64,000 bases of DNA from positions 6,702 to 70,701 of the forward strand of contig UQHF01000019.1 of NCBI GenBank assembly GCA_900540785.1. Direction: 5' to 3'. The translations under genes were made by a program, and so were the position numbers. Below are positions 49,952-59,100 of this stretch, in pieces. Origin of the DNA: an uncultured Blautia sp. GTDB taxonomy: Bacteria; Bacillota; Clostridia; Lachnospirales; Lachnospiraceae. The stretch's first letter is position 1; every line of letters begins with the position of its first letter. The notes under the pieces were generated by a model. It saw only the letters and a program-made list of their open reading frames with translations, had not been told where the DNA came from and did not search any database.

Positions 49952-52300
49952 CTAAGAGCAGAATACTTCCACAAGCTCCCGGGCATTCTCATATCCCTGG
50001 CTTTCCAGTTCCTTAATATACCACTCGTCAATGCCGTTCACAGCTTCTTTAAAGGAGTCAATATCCATCTCTTCTTTTTCGGTGATCGTAACGCCGTTTT
50101 TCTCTGCCCAGCGGGAGGTGATTTCCTCATCTCCTGCACGGTTGATATAGCGCTCATATTCTACTGCTTTCTGACCTGCCTCATCTACAACTGCCTGCTG
50201 TTTTGGTGTCAGGCTGTCGTAAATCTCCTGATTGATACAGAAGAAAAGGCAGTCATAAACTGCGTCCCACATGGAACAGTAAGGCTGTACCTCCTGTACG
50301 CTTGCCGCGTCAATAGCAGGAAGAGGATTCTCCTGTCCCTCTACTGTATTTTGCTGCAGCGCCGTGTATGTTTCCGACCAGTTCAGATTTGTAGCGTCTG
50401 CTCCCCATCTCTTATAGCATTCCATAAGAAGATTGGAGCCTGCTACACGGATTTTCAGGTTTTTCATATCCTCTACTGATTTTATTTCGCGAACGCTGTT
50501 TGTCAGCTCACGGAAGCCGTTTTCCGCAATGCCCATACAGTGAAGACCATACTCTCCCAGGATCTCCTTCATCATCTCTCCTGCTTCGCCGTCAAACTTA
50601 TTGTCTGCATCCTCGTAGGAATCGTAAATAAACGGAAGGGAGACTACATTAAATCTCGGATCAAAGGCAGAATAAATCAGGTTGGAATGCATGGAAATCT
50701 GTACCGGATCTCCGTCTATCAAAGCCTGGATACCCTCAGACTGATTTCCGTTTGTAAGCTGATCGGAGGCATATACGTTTACTTTTATTTTCCCTCCTGT
50801 TGCTTTTTCCATCAGCTCACCGAATTTTCTTCCGCCGTCTGCCCATGTGCTCGTCTCTGTTGTGGAGCAGGCAAAATTCCATGTCATTTCCGGCCAGTCA
50901 AGATCGCTGTAATCCCCGATCGTATTAAAGCCTTCCTCTTCTCCTCCTGCCTTTCTCATTCCTCCGGAAGAAGAAGCGTCCTGATCTCCGGAATAAGAAC
51001 CGTTCTTTGCAAGAGCTTTGGGAAGCGCAACGGAAACGGCCGGAACATACGTCACAACAAGAAGGATTGCCACACATGCCGCGATCATCGGCATAACTGC
51101 CTTTGAAATATGCTGAAGCGTTACCTCAAGTCCTTTTTTAATCTTAATTCCGATCGCGACAAAAAGGTTGACACCAACAGGAGGCGTTACCTGTCCGATC
51201 GCCAGGTTTACGGTTGCCATTACACCAAAGGCAACCACATCGTATCCAAGCGCCTTACATACTGGAAGCATGATCGGAATAAAAATATACATTGCAGAGT
51301 TTGCGTCAATAAAGCAGCCTGCGATCAGGAAGATAACATTTACAATTAAAAGGAACACAAACTGATTGTGTGCAATGCTTCCCAGAAGAGCGGACGCTGC
51401 CTCCGCAATGCCAAATTTCGTACATACAAAGGAAAACAAAGACGCACTTGCCACGATCAACATGATTCCGCCTGTTGTTTTTGCAGAATCTACAAGAATA
51501 TCAAACAGATCCTTAAAAGAAACCTCCCTGTAAATTACCATGCCTACAAAAAGGCCGTACACAACAGAAACGGCTGCTGCCTCAGTAGGAGTAAAGATTC
51601 CTCCGTAAATTCCTCCGAGAATAATAACCGGCATTAAAAATCCCCAGAATGCGTCTTTAAATGCTGTCCACCGTTCTTTCGCAGTGGCTTTTTTCTGAAC
51701 GGGCTGGATGTTCTTCCGTCTCGCCTCGATCATAACTACAATCACAAGGGCCGCGCCCATCAAAATACCGGGTACGATTCCCGCCGTAAACATATCTGCA
51801 ATGGAAACGCCTGTGATAGAGGCATATACAACAAAGGCGATGCTCGGTGGAATGACAATGGCAATGGAACTCGCGGTTGCCATAAGCGCTGTGGAAAACG
51901 GAGCAGAAAATCCCCCTCTTTCCACCATAGCCGGAATCAGAACCGCACCGAGCGCAGCCACTGTCGCAGGACCGGAACCGGAAATCGCACCGAAAAAGCA
52001 GGCAACAATGACGCATACGATCGCAATGCCTCCTCTTTTATGTCCCACACAGGTGTCAACAAATTTAATCAGTCTTCTTGAAATTCCTGCCTTTGCCATA
52101 ATATTTCCGGAAAGTACAAAAAACGGAATCGCAAGAAGAAGGAATTTGCTGATTCCGGAGTACATATTCGTTGCCACGATCGTAAGGGAAGTTCCAGAGT
52201 AAAGAATGGCGCATACAGAAGAAAGGCCGAGGCACACTGCAATGGGCACACCCAGGATCAGAAAAACAAAAAAAGATATAAAAAGTACAGCGCTTATCAT
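49952..52300 (-). CDS. TRAP transporter fusion: DctM large permease + DctP substrate-binding domain
   Basis: 782 residues in one open frame. Residues 1-430 are a full DctM permease of about 12 membrane helices (GVPIAVCLGLSS, IPFFVLSGNIMAKAGISRRL, SGSGPATVAALGAVLIPAM, FTPTEAAAVSVVYGL, IGQVTPPVGVNLFVA). Residues 431-470 are a Ser/Gly/Glu-rich linker. Residues 471-782 are a DctP/TAXI-like binding domain of DctP type (ADGGRKFGELMEKATGGKIKVNVY, VVSLPFIYDSYEDAD, LKIRVAGSNLLMECYKRWGADATNLNWSETYTALQQNTVEGQENPL, with the carboxylate-binding arginine). The binding domain has no signal peptide or lipobox and is presumably placed outside by the last DctM helix. Separate genes are the rule in this family. 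Substrate probably a carboxylate. Overlaps dctQ by four bases. Confidence 0.9.
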   Translation of the reverse strand: MISAVLFISFFVFLILGVPIAVCLGLSSVCAILYSGTSLTIVATNMYSGISKFLLLAIPFFVLSGNIMAKAGISRRLIKFVDTCVGHKRGGIAIVCVIVACFFGAISGSGPATVAALGAVLIPAMVERGGFSAPFSTALMATASSIAIVIPPSIAFVVYASITGVSIADMFTAGIVPGILMGAALVIVVMIEARRKNIQPVQKKATAKERWTAFKDAFWGFLMPVIILGGIYGGIFTPTEAAAVSVVYGLFVGMVIYREVSFKDLFDILVDSAKTTGGIMLIVASASLFSFVCTKFGIAEAASALLGSIAHNQFVFLLIVNVIFLIAGCFIDANSAMYIFIPIMLPVCKALGYDVVAFGVMATVNLAIGQVTPPVGVNLFVAIGIKIKKGLEVTLQHISKAVMPMIAACVAILLVVTYVPAVSVALPKALAKNGSYSGDQDASSSGGMRKAGGEEEGFNTIGDYSDLDWPEMTWNFACSTTETSTWADGGRKFGELMEKATGGKIKVNVYASDQLTNGNQSEGIQALIDGDPVQISMHSNLIYSAFDPRFNVVSLPFIYDSYEDADNKFDGEAGEMMKEILGEYGLHCMGIAENGFRELTNSVREIKSVEDMKNLKIRVAGSNLLMECYKRWGADATNLNWSETYTALQQNTVEGQENPLPAIDAASVQEVQPYCSMWDAVYDCLFFCINQEIYDSLTPKQQAVVDEAGQKAVEYERYINRAGDEEITSRWAEKNGVTITEKEEMDIDSFKEAVNGIDEWYIKELESQGYENARELVEVFCS

Positions 52301-52800
52301 TTCTTCTCCACCTCCCCTTCCTTGTCTTTGTTACAAAAATCCACACAGCATTCAATAAAATGAAGGATCATACAGGCAGCCCCTATAGGAACAAATGACC
52401 AGAAAATCCACTCTGGCCAGTTGAGCACAAAGGTTCTTTTTCCGTTTTCAAGCTGGGTAATTACCTTATCCATGCCGTATCCAAAAAGAATTGCCGTAAA
52501 TATAAGATTCAAAGCCGTGATCAAAAGTACGGACGGCTTACGAAGCTTCTCCGGAAGCCGGTCCGTAAGAAGCGTCAGGCTCACCAGCTCTCCCTCTCTC
52601 GCTGCCAGCGCTGCCGCTATCAAGGTAATCAGTACAAAAACTGCCACTACCAGTTCCTCGGTAAAAGACCAGGAACGATGGATCACTTTCCGCGAGAAAA
52701 CATTTCCCACTGTGAGAATCAAAATCAAAATCGTAGAGACAACTAAAATAAGCTTTTCTGCTGCCGCTACTACGTTCATGATTTTTTTGTAGGTTTTCAT
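52297..52800 (-). CDS. dctQ: TRAP transporter small permease (DctQ)
   Basis: 167 residues, four membrane helices. The start at 52800 (MKTYKKIMNVVAAAEK) is chosen because AGGAGGAG lies just upstream; a longer reading from 52818 would start inside that ribosome binding site. Conserved DctQ features: TVGNVFSRKVIHRSWSFTEELVVAVFV near 36 and the terminal helix before a charged tail. It precedes and overlaps the DctM-DctP fusion gene. Confidence 0.88.
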   Translation of the reverse strand: MKTYKKIMNVVAAAEKLILVVSTILILILTVGNVFSRKVIHRSWSFTEELVVAVFVLITLIAAALAAREGELVSLTLLTDRLPEKLRKPSVLLITALNLIFTAILFGYGMDKVITQLENGKRTFVLNWPEWIFWSFVPIGAACMILHFIECCVDFCNKDKEGEVEKK

Positions 52801-52888
52801 TCTCTTTCTCCTCCTCATTGCTTTCAGACTTTTCAGTTTTATCTGTTCGCCTTTTTAACTTATTAAAGCAATGATATTCCTGTTTTGC

Positions 52889-54094
52889 TCATTCGTCAAG
52901 AGGATTTTTCAAAAAAGCCGCCCTTTTTACCGCATCTTTGCCGAATTTTTTCCGTATTTCATCAACTGCATGGTCCATCTGTTCCCATTTTTCATACCCG
53001 GTCTCTTCATCAAACAGCGAGAACTGTCTTGCTTCTTCTTCCTTTGTCCTGCTCGTCTGTATCCCCAGAAGACGGATGGGACGTCCGTCCCACAATTCTT
53101 CAAAAAGACGGCAGGCAGAAAGATAAATTTCATTTGTAATATCTGTGGCAGAATCCAGTACCATCTGATGGGACATTTTATGAAGCTGGTTGTCCTTAAT
53201 AGTAACGCTCACCACCTGGATTTTTACACTGTCTTCGCGAAGCCGGGAGCCTACCGATTCTGCCAGAGCCAGAAGAACCGTTTTTGCAGCTTCCCCGTCT
53301 GTCACATCAAAGCTTATGGTTGTACTGTTTCCATACCCTTTGTTCCGCTCCGGAACAGGCTGCACAAGGGAAAAATCAATCCCGTTTGCAAAATTCCAGA
53401 TACTCTCCCCCTGCTTCTTTAAATTTTCTTTTAAAAGCTCCTTATCACAGGCAGCAAGCTGTCCTATGGTCTGGATCCCCATTTTTTCCAGCTTTTTTAC
53501 GGTGGCCTTTCCCACAAAAAGAAGATTTCCTACAGGAAGAGGCCACATTTTTTTCTGAATTTCATCCGGAAACAGGGTGTGTACCTTATCCGGCTTTTCA
53601 AAGTCCGACGCCATTTTTGCAAGGTACTTATTTTCGGAAATTCCAATATTTACGGTAAATCCCAGTTCCTCCTTAATCCTTCTCCGTATCTTATCTGCTG
53701 CCTCCAAAGGCTCCCCGAACAAAACCTGCATTCCCGTCATATCCACAAACGCCTCGTCAATAGAATACTGCTCCACATCAGGGGAATACTCCTGTAAAAT
53801 CGCAATAAATTCCCTGGATTTCTGCCTGTATAACTCATGATTTGCCGGTACGAGAGAAAGCGCCGGACATTTCTTTCTGGCTTCCATGATGCTCTCTCCT
53901 GTCCGAACCCCAAAGGCTTTGGCAGGAATGGATTTTGCCAGAATTACGCCGCGACGCTTTTTTTCGTCTCCCCCAATGGCTGAGGGAATGGTTCGGAGGT
54001 CCACTGTTTCATGAAGGACCTCCATTCTGTATACAGACTCCCAGGATAAAAAAGCAGAATTTACATCTATGTGAAAAATAATCCGTTTCTGCAT
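52889..54094 (-). CDS. dinB: DNA polymerase IV
   Basis: Y-family translesion polymerase of 401 residues. Catalytic motifs: HIDVNSAFLSWE near 8 (first Asp), SIDEAFVDMTGM near 106 (Asp-Glu), and GISENKYLAKMASDFEKPDK near 146. Then the helix-hairpin-helix VGKATVKKLEKMGIQTIGQLA near 190 and a little-finger domain. The C-terminus (RQFSLFDEE) resembles a beta-clamp binding motif (QFSLF). It is 13 bases downstream of the TPR gene and so belongs to the DUF5717-DUF5716-TPR operon, or is read from within it. No LexA box in front. Confidence 0.94.
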   Translation of the reverse strand: MQKRIIFHIDVNSAFLSWESVYRMEVLHETVDLRTIPSAIGGDEKKRRGVILAKSIPAKAFGVRTGESIMEARKKCPALSLVPANHELYRQKSREFIAILQEYSPDVEQYSIDEAFVDMTGMQVLFGEPLEAADKIRRRIKEELGFTVNIGISENKYLAKMASDFEKPDKVHTLFPDEIQKKMWPLPVGNLLFVGKATVKKLEKMGIQTIGQLAACDKELLKENLKKQGESIWNFANGIDFSLVQPVPERNKGYGNSTTISFDVTDGEAAKTVLLALAESVGSRLREDSVKIQVVSVTIKDNQLHKMSHQMVLDSATDITNEIYLSACRLFEELWDGRPIRLLGIQTSRTKEEEARQFSLFDEETGYEKWEQMDHAVDEIRKKFGKDAVKRAAFLKNPLDE

Positions 54095-54107
54095 TTTTCC
54101 ACCTTTC

Positions 54108-54890
54108 TCAGGCTCCTGTGCTCCTGTGATATTCTTTTATAAAACCTTCCAGCATTTTGTCAATCTCTCCGGAAGCGATCTTATTTTCCGGCGCTCTCTC
54201 AAAATGCGCAATGGCTTCTTTTACTTCTTTTAAAACTGTTTCTCCCGGCTGAATCTCCTTTACTCTGCTCTCATACTCCTTCGGTGTGTGAAGACTTTTA
54301 TATGCCAGAAGATATGTTTTCATCTCTTTTTCGCTGTTACTTACTTCGTATGCCTTCTGGAAATATTCCAGCGCTTTTTCCATCTGAAACAGATAGCTGT
54401 AGGCGCACCCTAAATTGTGGTATATACTCTCTGTAAGCTCCGGCTGCCCTTTTAATCTTTCACTGCATTCCAGAAGCTTCTGGTAAACGTGAATGGCGTT
54501 TACATACATTCCGTTTTCCACAAGGGCATCCCCTTTTTTCTTTTCCCGTACAGGAAGCTCTTCTTTGTTCAGCTTCGCGATCTTTCCGTTCAGAACACGA
54601 AGCTCCTCGTAAGTCAGATAATTAATTTCTTTAAAAACAGGATATAAAATATCCTCCGCACCTGCAAATTTTCCAAGATACGGACGGAGCTTTGCCGCAA
54701 GCCTTGTAAGCTCCAGTTCCTCCTCCAGCCATTTACACAGCCCTTCATTGATGATCGTGGAATCGATCAGATAAAGATTGTGGTACAGGTAATAACAAAG
54801 CTCCTCTATAGAATAAATGTTGGTGCTGATATTCTCAATATAATACGGCTTTTCCGCCCTTTTTGTCTGGCACAAAATGTAGCTGCTCAT
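54108..54890 (-). CDS. TPR-containing protein, third member of the DUF5717/DUF5716 cluster
   Basis: 260 residues, soluble. The N-terminal 95 residues (MSSYILCQTKRAEKPYYIENISTNIYSIEELCYYLYHNLYLID) look like a conserved cluster-specific domain. Residues 120-185 hold two TPR-like repeats (KKGDALVENGMYVNAIHVYQKLLE and ESIYHNLGCAYSYLFQMEKALEYFQKAYEVS). The remainder is helical. It should be a protein-binding adaptor. I know no function for it. It sits 12 bases after the Hsp70-fold gene and 13 before dinB. Confidence 0.75.
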   Translation of the reverse strand: MSSYILCQTKRAEKPYYIENISTNIYSIEELCYYLYHNLYLIDSTIINEGLCKWLEEELELTRLAAKLRPYLGKFAGAEDILYPVFKEINYLTYEELRVLNGKIAKLNKEELPVREKKKGDALVENGMYVNAIHVYQKLLECSERLKGQPELTESIYHNLGCAYSYLFQMEKALEYFQKAYEVSNSEKEMKTYLLAYKSLHTPKEYESRVKEIQPGETVLKEVKEAIAHFERAPENKIASGEIDKMLEGFIKEYHRSTGA

Positions 54891-54902
54891 GTTCTTCCTC
54901 CT

Positions 54903-56150
54903 CTACCACTGTGTGGATTCTTCCCACACCTTATTGCTGCCCGGATACATCTCTCCAAATCCAAGATCCTTTACCGTGATCCTGCATTCCTTTCGGGACA
55001 CATAGGAAAGCTCCACAAGAAGGCGTGTTGTCTTATTTGGACGTTTCGGAAGACCTGGAAGCTGCATGGAAACCCGTTTTTTCTCCGTTTCTCCAAGACG
55101 CCCCACAACAAAAACAAGCTCTTTTGTGTCGTCAAGGATCAGCTCACAGCTTCCCTTGCATTCATACCAGTTCTTCCCCCCTGTAATGAGCGGATAATAT
55201 GCCGGAGAGCCCATGACCCGCATATCCATTCCTACCTCTGTTAAAACAACAGAATCGCTTAAATAACGGTATCCTCGGAGGCGTTTATCCTCAAGTCTCT
55301 CTTTTCCTGCAGCACACGCACCTTTTGCAAAAAGATTGTTTCCGTAAAAGACCTTTCTCTTCTGGAAACAGAGCATTTTTACAGACTGCTGCGCCCACTG
55401 CTGATCAAAGCCGTCTCCGGTGATCTGTATGCTGGAATAAAGCTCTGCGCCTAATGTTTTTCCGATAAAACGACAGAAAGAATCGTCAAGCATCTCCCCG
55501 TCTCCGGAAAGATTTGTCTCCTCCGGCTCTTCCAGTTTCACAAGAGCAGGCTTGACGGACGGCTGAATGGTAAGTTTTCGGAATGTCACGTGCTTTCCTT
55601 TAAATGCGTACCACGCAACGCTTCTGTTCCATGTCTCCCGCTTCTGGGTCATGGCATAGTAATAAAAGCTTTCCCCGTAATCCATCATCATATATTTTTC
55701 TTCCGGAAATCCCAGATATTCACATGCTTTCCGGAAATTTTCCACCTGTGTGTTATGAATGGAAGGCGCAGTGATCACAAGACATTTTGTATTTTTCACA
55801 ACGTCCATCACTCCCAGGAACCTGAGCATTCCATTTAAAAATCCGGCGAGAAGCTCCCAGGGTTCTCTCTGTTCTCCGCAAATCTGGACTTTTTCTTCTT
55901 TTTCCACGATTTCGTAGAGGCGGTCTATTAAAACACCGCCTTTTTCTCTTGCAAAATACTCTGCTTCCAGCCCTACACAGTAATCCTTCTGCTCTACTCT
56001 CCAGCAGAGGCAGGTCGGAGCTTCATACTGGCTTGTTCCCACCTTCATGGTAAGAGAGCGCGGTTCTTCCCCTTTTCTGTCGTAATAGCAAAGCTGAGTA
56101 TATTCTTTTCCAAAATCTATTCCAATAATCAGGTCACGAATTTCGTTCAT
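54903..56150 (-). CDS. DUF5716 family protein with Hsp70/actin-type ATPase fold
   Basis: 415 residues, cytosolic. Sequence motifs follow the Hsp70 order: phosphate-1 GIDFGKEYTQLCYYD with D12; a helix-strand LVITAPSIHNTQVENFRKACEYLGF near 124-148, like the Hsp70 VITVPAYF segment; MMMDYGESFYYYAMTQ near 154-169, like the NEPTAAALAYG connection; and an adenosine-type IQITGDGFDQQWAQQSVKML near 241-260 ending in GACA. The phosphate-2 segment (around 179-193, YAFKGKHVTFRKL) lacks the usual DxGGGT, so ATP hydrolysis may be altered or lost. C-terminal 80 residues differ from Hsp70. Found with the giant DUF5717 protein, 14 bases upstream. Function unknown; perhaps a regulatory ATPase or scaffold. Confidence 0.8.
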   Translation of the reverse strand: MNEIRDLIIGIDFGKEYTQLCYYDRKGEEPRSLTMKVGTSQYEAPTCLCWRVEQKDYCVGLEAEYFAREKGGVLIDRLYEIVEKEEKVQICGEQREPWELLAGFLNGMLRFLGVMDVVKNTKCLVITAPSIHNTQVENFRKACEYLGFPEEKYMMMDYGESFYYYAMTQKRETWNRSVAWYAFKGKHVTFRKLTIQPSVKPALVKLEEPEETNLSGDGEMLDDSFCRFIGKTLGAELYSSIQITGDGFDQQWAQQSVKMLCFQKRKVFYGNNLFAKGACAAGKERLEDKRLRGYRYLSDSVVLTEVGMDMRVMGSPAYYPLITGGKNWYECKGSCELILDDTKELVFVVGRLGETEKKRVSMQLPGLPKRPNKTTRLLVELSYVSRKECRITVKDLGFGEMYPGSNKVWEESTQW

Positions 56151-56164
56151 TTTGTGCTTCCTTT

Positions 56165-59100
56165 TTATACATCTTTGTCAATCTGAAACATTTCTTTTAC
56201 ATACCGCTCCTGCCTCTGATACTGCATCATCTTTGAGAGAACTTCTCTCTCCTTATCAAGACGTCTGGCAGAAAGGATCTGGTTGATCATCTGATACTTG
56301 CTCACAGGAATGCCCTCTGTACTGCTCATAGTGAGAACTCTCTCCTGGGTTTTCCTTGTCTCTCCCTTTCCCTCTACCTGGAAATAATAATGGAGTGTTT
56401 CCCCGTAAAACAGGGTGAACGTCTTTGTGCAGATTCCCTCGTACACATTTCGAAGAGGCTCTCTCTTATATTTAAGCTCTCCGCCAAGTCCGGTATCAAT
56501 GGCATAGAATAGCGTCACTTCTTCCTCCGGAGCTGCATGATATTCCACAAAGGTCTTATCGTCAAGCTGATATGGTCCCAGAAGGGAAGGGGAAAGTCTG
56601 CGGAAAAAGGCAAAAGTCATATCCTCTTTCATACATTCTTTCAGAAGCTCCCGCTCCATATCCACAATCTGCCCGTCCTGATTTTTCTCTCTGGAAAGTC
56701 CCAGAAACAGCGCCAGACGGCAGACTCTGTTTACCGGCCATTTTTTTATATAAGCATTTTCCAGACACCGGTATACAAATTCGCTCATCGGGTATTCTTT
56801 CACAAAAATTCCGTATGCCACCTGTGTAAGATAAGAACCGATAATCCGTTCTTTTCCGCTATGCCTTACATAGGCTTCCAGAACTGCCTCTCCCTCTTTG
56901 CGGTAATCCTCTGTAAACATCAGAAGACTTAATATTTTTTCTTCCAGCTCATAAGTGTCCATATCAAAGCCTTTTGCACTTTTCCATATGGATAAAAGCT
57001 CTTCCACAGGTCCGAACCGGTACTTCATAAGGTACTGTAAGATTACCTCGTCGTAAATCCCGCTTCTGTAAACCTCAGAGGACAGGGATAAAAGCTCCTC
57101 GTCTTCCGCTCCGTCGCATCTTAAGATCATACGGCTTGTGAGCTTTAAAAGGTCTCTTTTATCAAGCCCTTCAAATCCAAACTCTTCCACAATGCCCATT
57201 GCCTGCGGGAAAAAACGTCTTGCGATCAGGATTTCCAGGAGCGTCTTTTTATCCACTGCCGCATAGGCACGGAAATCCATATTTCTTAAATAATCATCTA
57301 AATCCTCTCCGTGTATGTGCTCTGCATAGTAATCCAGAATTTTTCTTCGGACTGCCTCAATATAATCCTTCGCAAACGCCTCATTTTTTACCAGCTTTAA
57401 AAATACAGAAAGATTTTCCTTCGTGATTTCGTTATGCTCGCAGTAATGAAGCAGCACGCCCGGCTCTGATACGCCGCAGTGAAGGACCGATGGGAGCATT
57501 TCCCTTTCATCCATCAGTTTTTTCATATTGTAATCGATGGTGGAACAGTAACGACGCTGCTTTTCGTCCTGAAACAGAATGGCTGCGTCCTCTGTGTAAA
57601 TCCTCGGATATGCTACCCCCTGTACAAGAGGATATACCTCTTCCCTGTCAAGCTGGCTGTGGCGTACGATCACGCTTCGTATTTTTCTGTCATCGCAGTA
57701 CAGACGGTTTGTAAACATACGGGCTGCAAGAAGTTTTCCTTCCTCCCCTGTTTTCGGGTGGCTTAAAAACTCCTGATAAAGCACCGCATAATTTTCATTG
57801 ATCCTGCCTTCCCGGAGCTTCTGTGCTGCAAATGTTTCCATATTTTCCCGATAGCTCTCAAATGTCTGAGGTTCTCTTTCTTTATTTGCAGTCACTCCCG
57901 CATAAATAAAGGCTTTTCTTGCATCTCCCAGATTGTTGTTATTATACGTAAAATACATGAGAAGGGACTTGGGAAGCGTTCTCTGATAAGAAGTATCCAT
58001 TGTTTCTACATAATATTCATAAAGCCTTGTAATGCGGAGTCCCTGCTCCACAGCCATAGAAAACCACTTAAAATATTCCTGCCTTCTTGGATTTCCCTTC
58101 ATAATATATTTACATACTGCTTCCAGCGTATCCTGGGAAGGAAAGGCATCGCATCCCATAGAAAGAGCCCGGTACATACTTTCATTATAGCTTTTTTCGT
58201 ATCCTGATAAATACGCAAAACGCATGGTAAGTTCCTCTGTAAGAATCCCTCTTTTTCCGGCGAACAGAAATACCTGTGTCCAGAATCCTGTAATTCTGTG
58301 AAGAAGCGTCATATCTTTTGAGATGCACTCCCACGCCTCCAGATACAGCAATGGATTTTTACAGCCTCTCTCAAACTGCTCCTCCATAAGAAACAGACTT
58401 TTTGACGGGGAAGCTTTGATCTCCGGGTCCATTCTCTGCAGCACACAGAGAAGCCAGAAGCTGTCGCCCTTCTGCATATAGAAATTCTGTATTTTTCGAA
58501 GCGCCTGCATTTTATCTTTATAAAGCCCAGTGAGAACACATACATATAAAAATACGCCTGCAAGCTCCAGATCTTCTTTTGTAAAGGATTTATTCTGATA
58601 TTTTACGAGAATCTCTTTTGCCTCCTCATCTCTGTTGTCAAGATGAAGAAGATACGCCTCGTAAATCTGATATTCCGGATAGTCAAGCCCTTTTTCTTTG
58701 AGTCTGCTCAGATTTTCAAGACTTTCTCCAAGCCAGGCTTTCTTTTCTTTTTGTCCGCAGCGCCAGGAAAGATAATCTTCCATCAGCTTCAGACGTTCCT
58801 TTTTTTCTCCTGTGCGGACATTCACCTGCGCTTTTCCTGTCCTTGACGCAGCAATGGTATATACAAGCTCCTGATACGGACTTCTGATACGGATTTCCCC
58901 GTACTGAACGCCTCTTCCAAGCTTTTCTTTTCGAATCACATAATCCAGGTCATAAAAACTGCCGATAAAATCTTCTTCTGTAATAACTTTCTTCTCTGTC
59001 TCAAGAAATTCCCCCTCTGTCTCCACATCGAGGCGAAGATGACCCCAGCCGCTTCTTATCATTGTGAATGACTCTTTTACAGACTGACCAACCTCATAAA

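Noticed and set aside
49952..52300. Two genes joined by a lost stop codon or frameshift
   Set aside because: Both domains are full length in one frame, the linker is of low complexity and the binding domain has no signal-peptide remnant. It reads as a genuine fusion, although the junction should be checked in reads.
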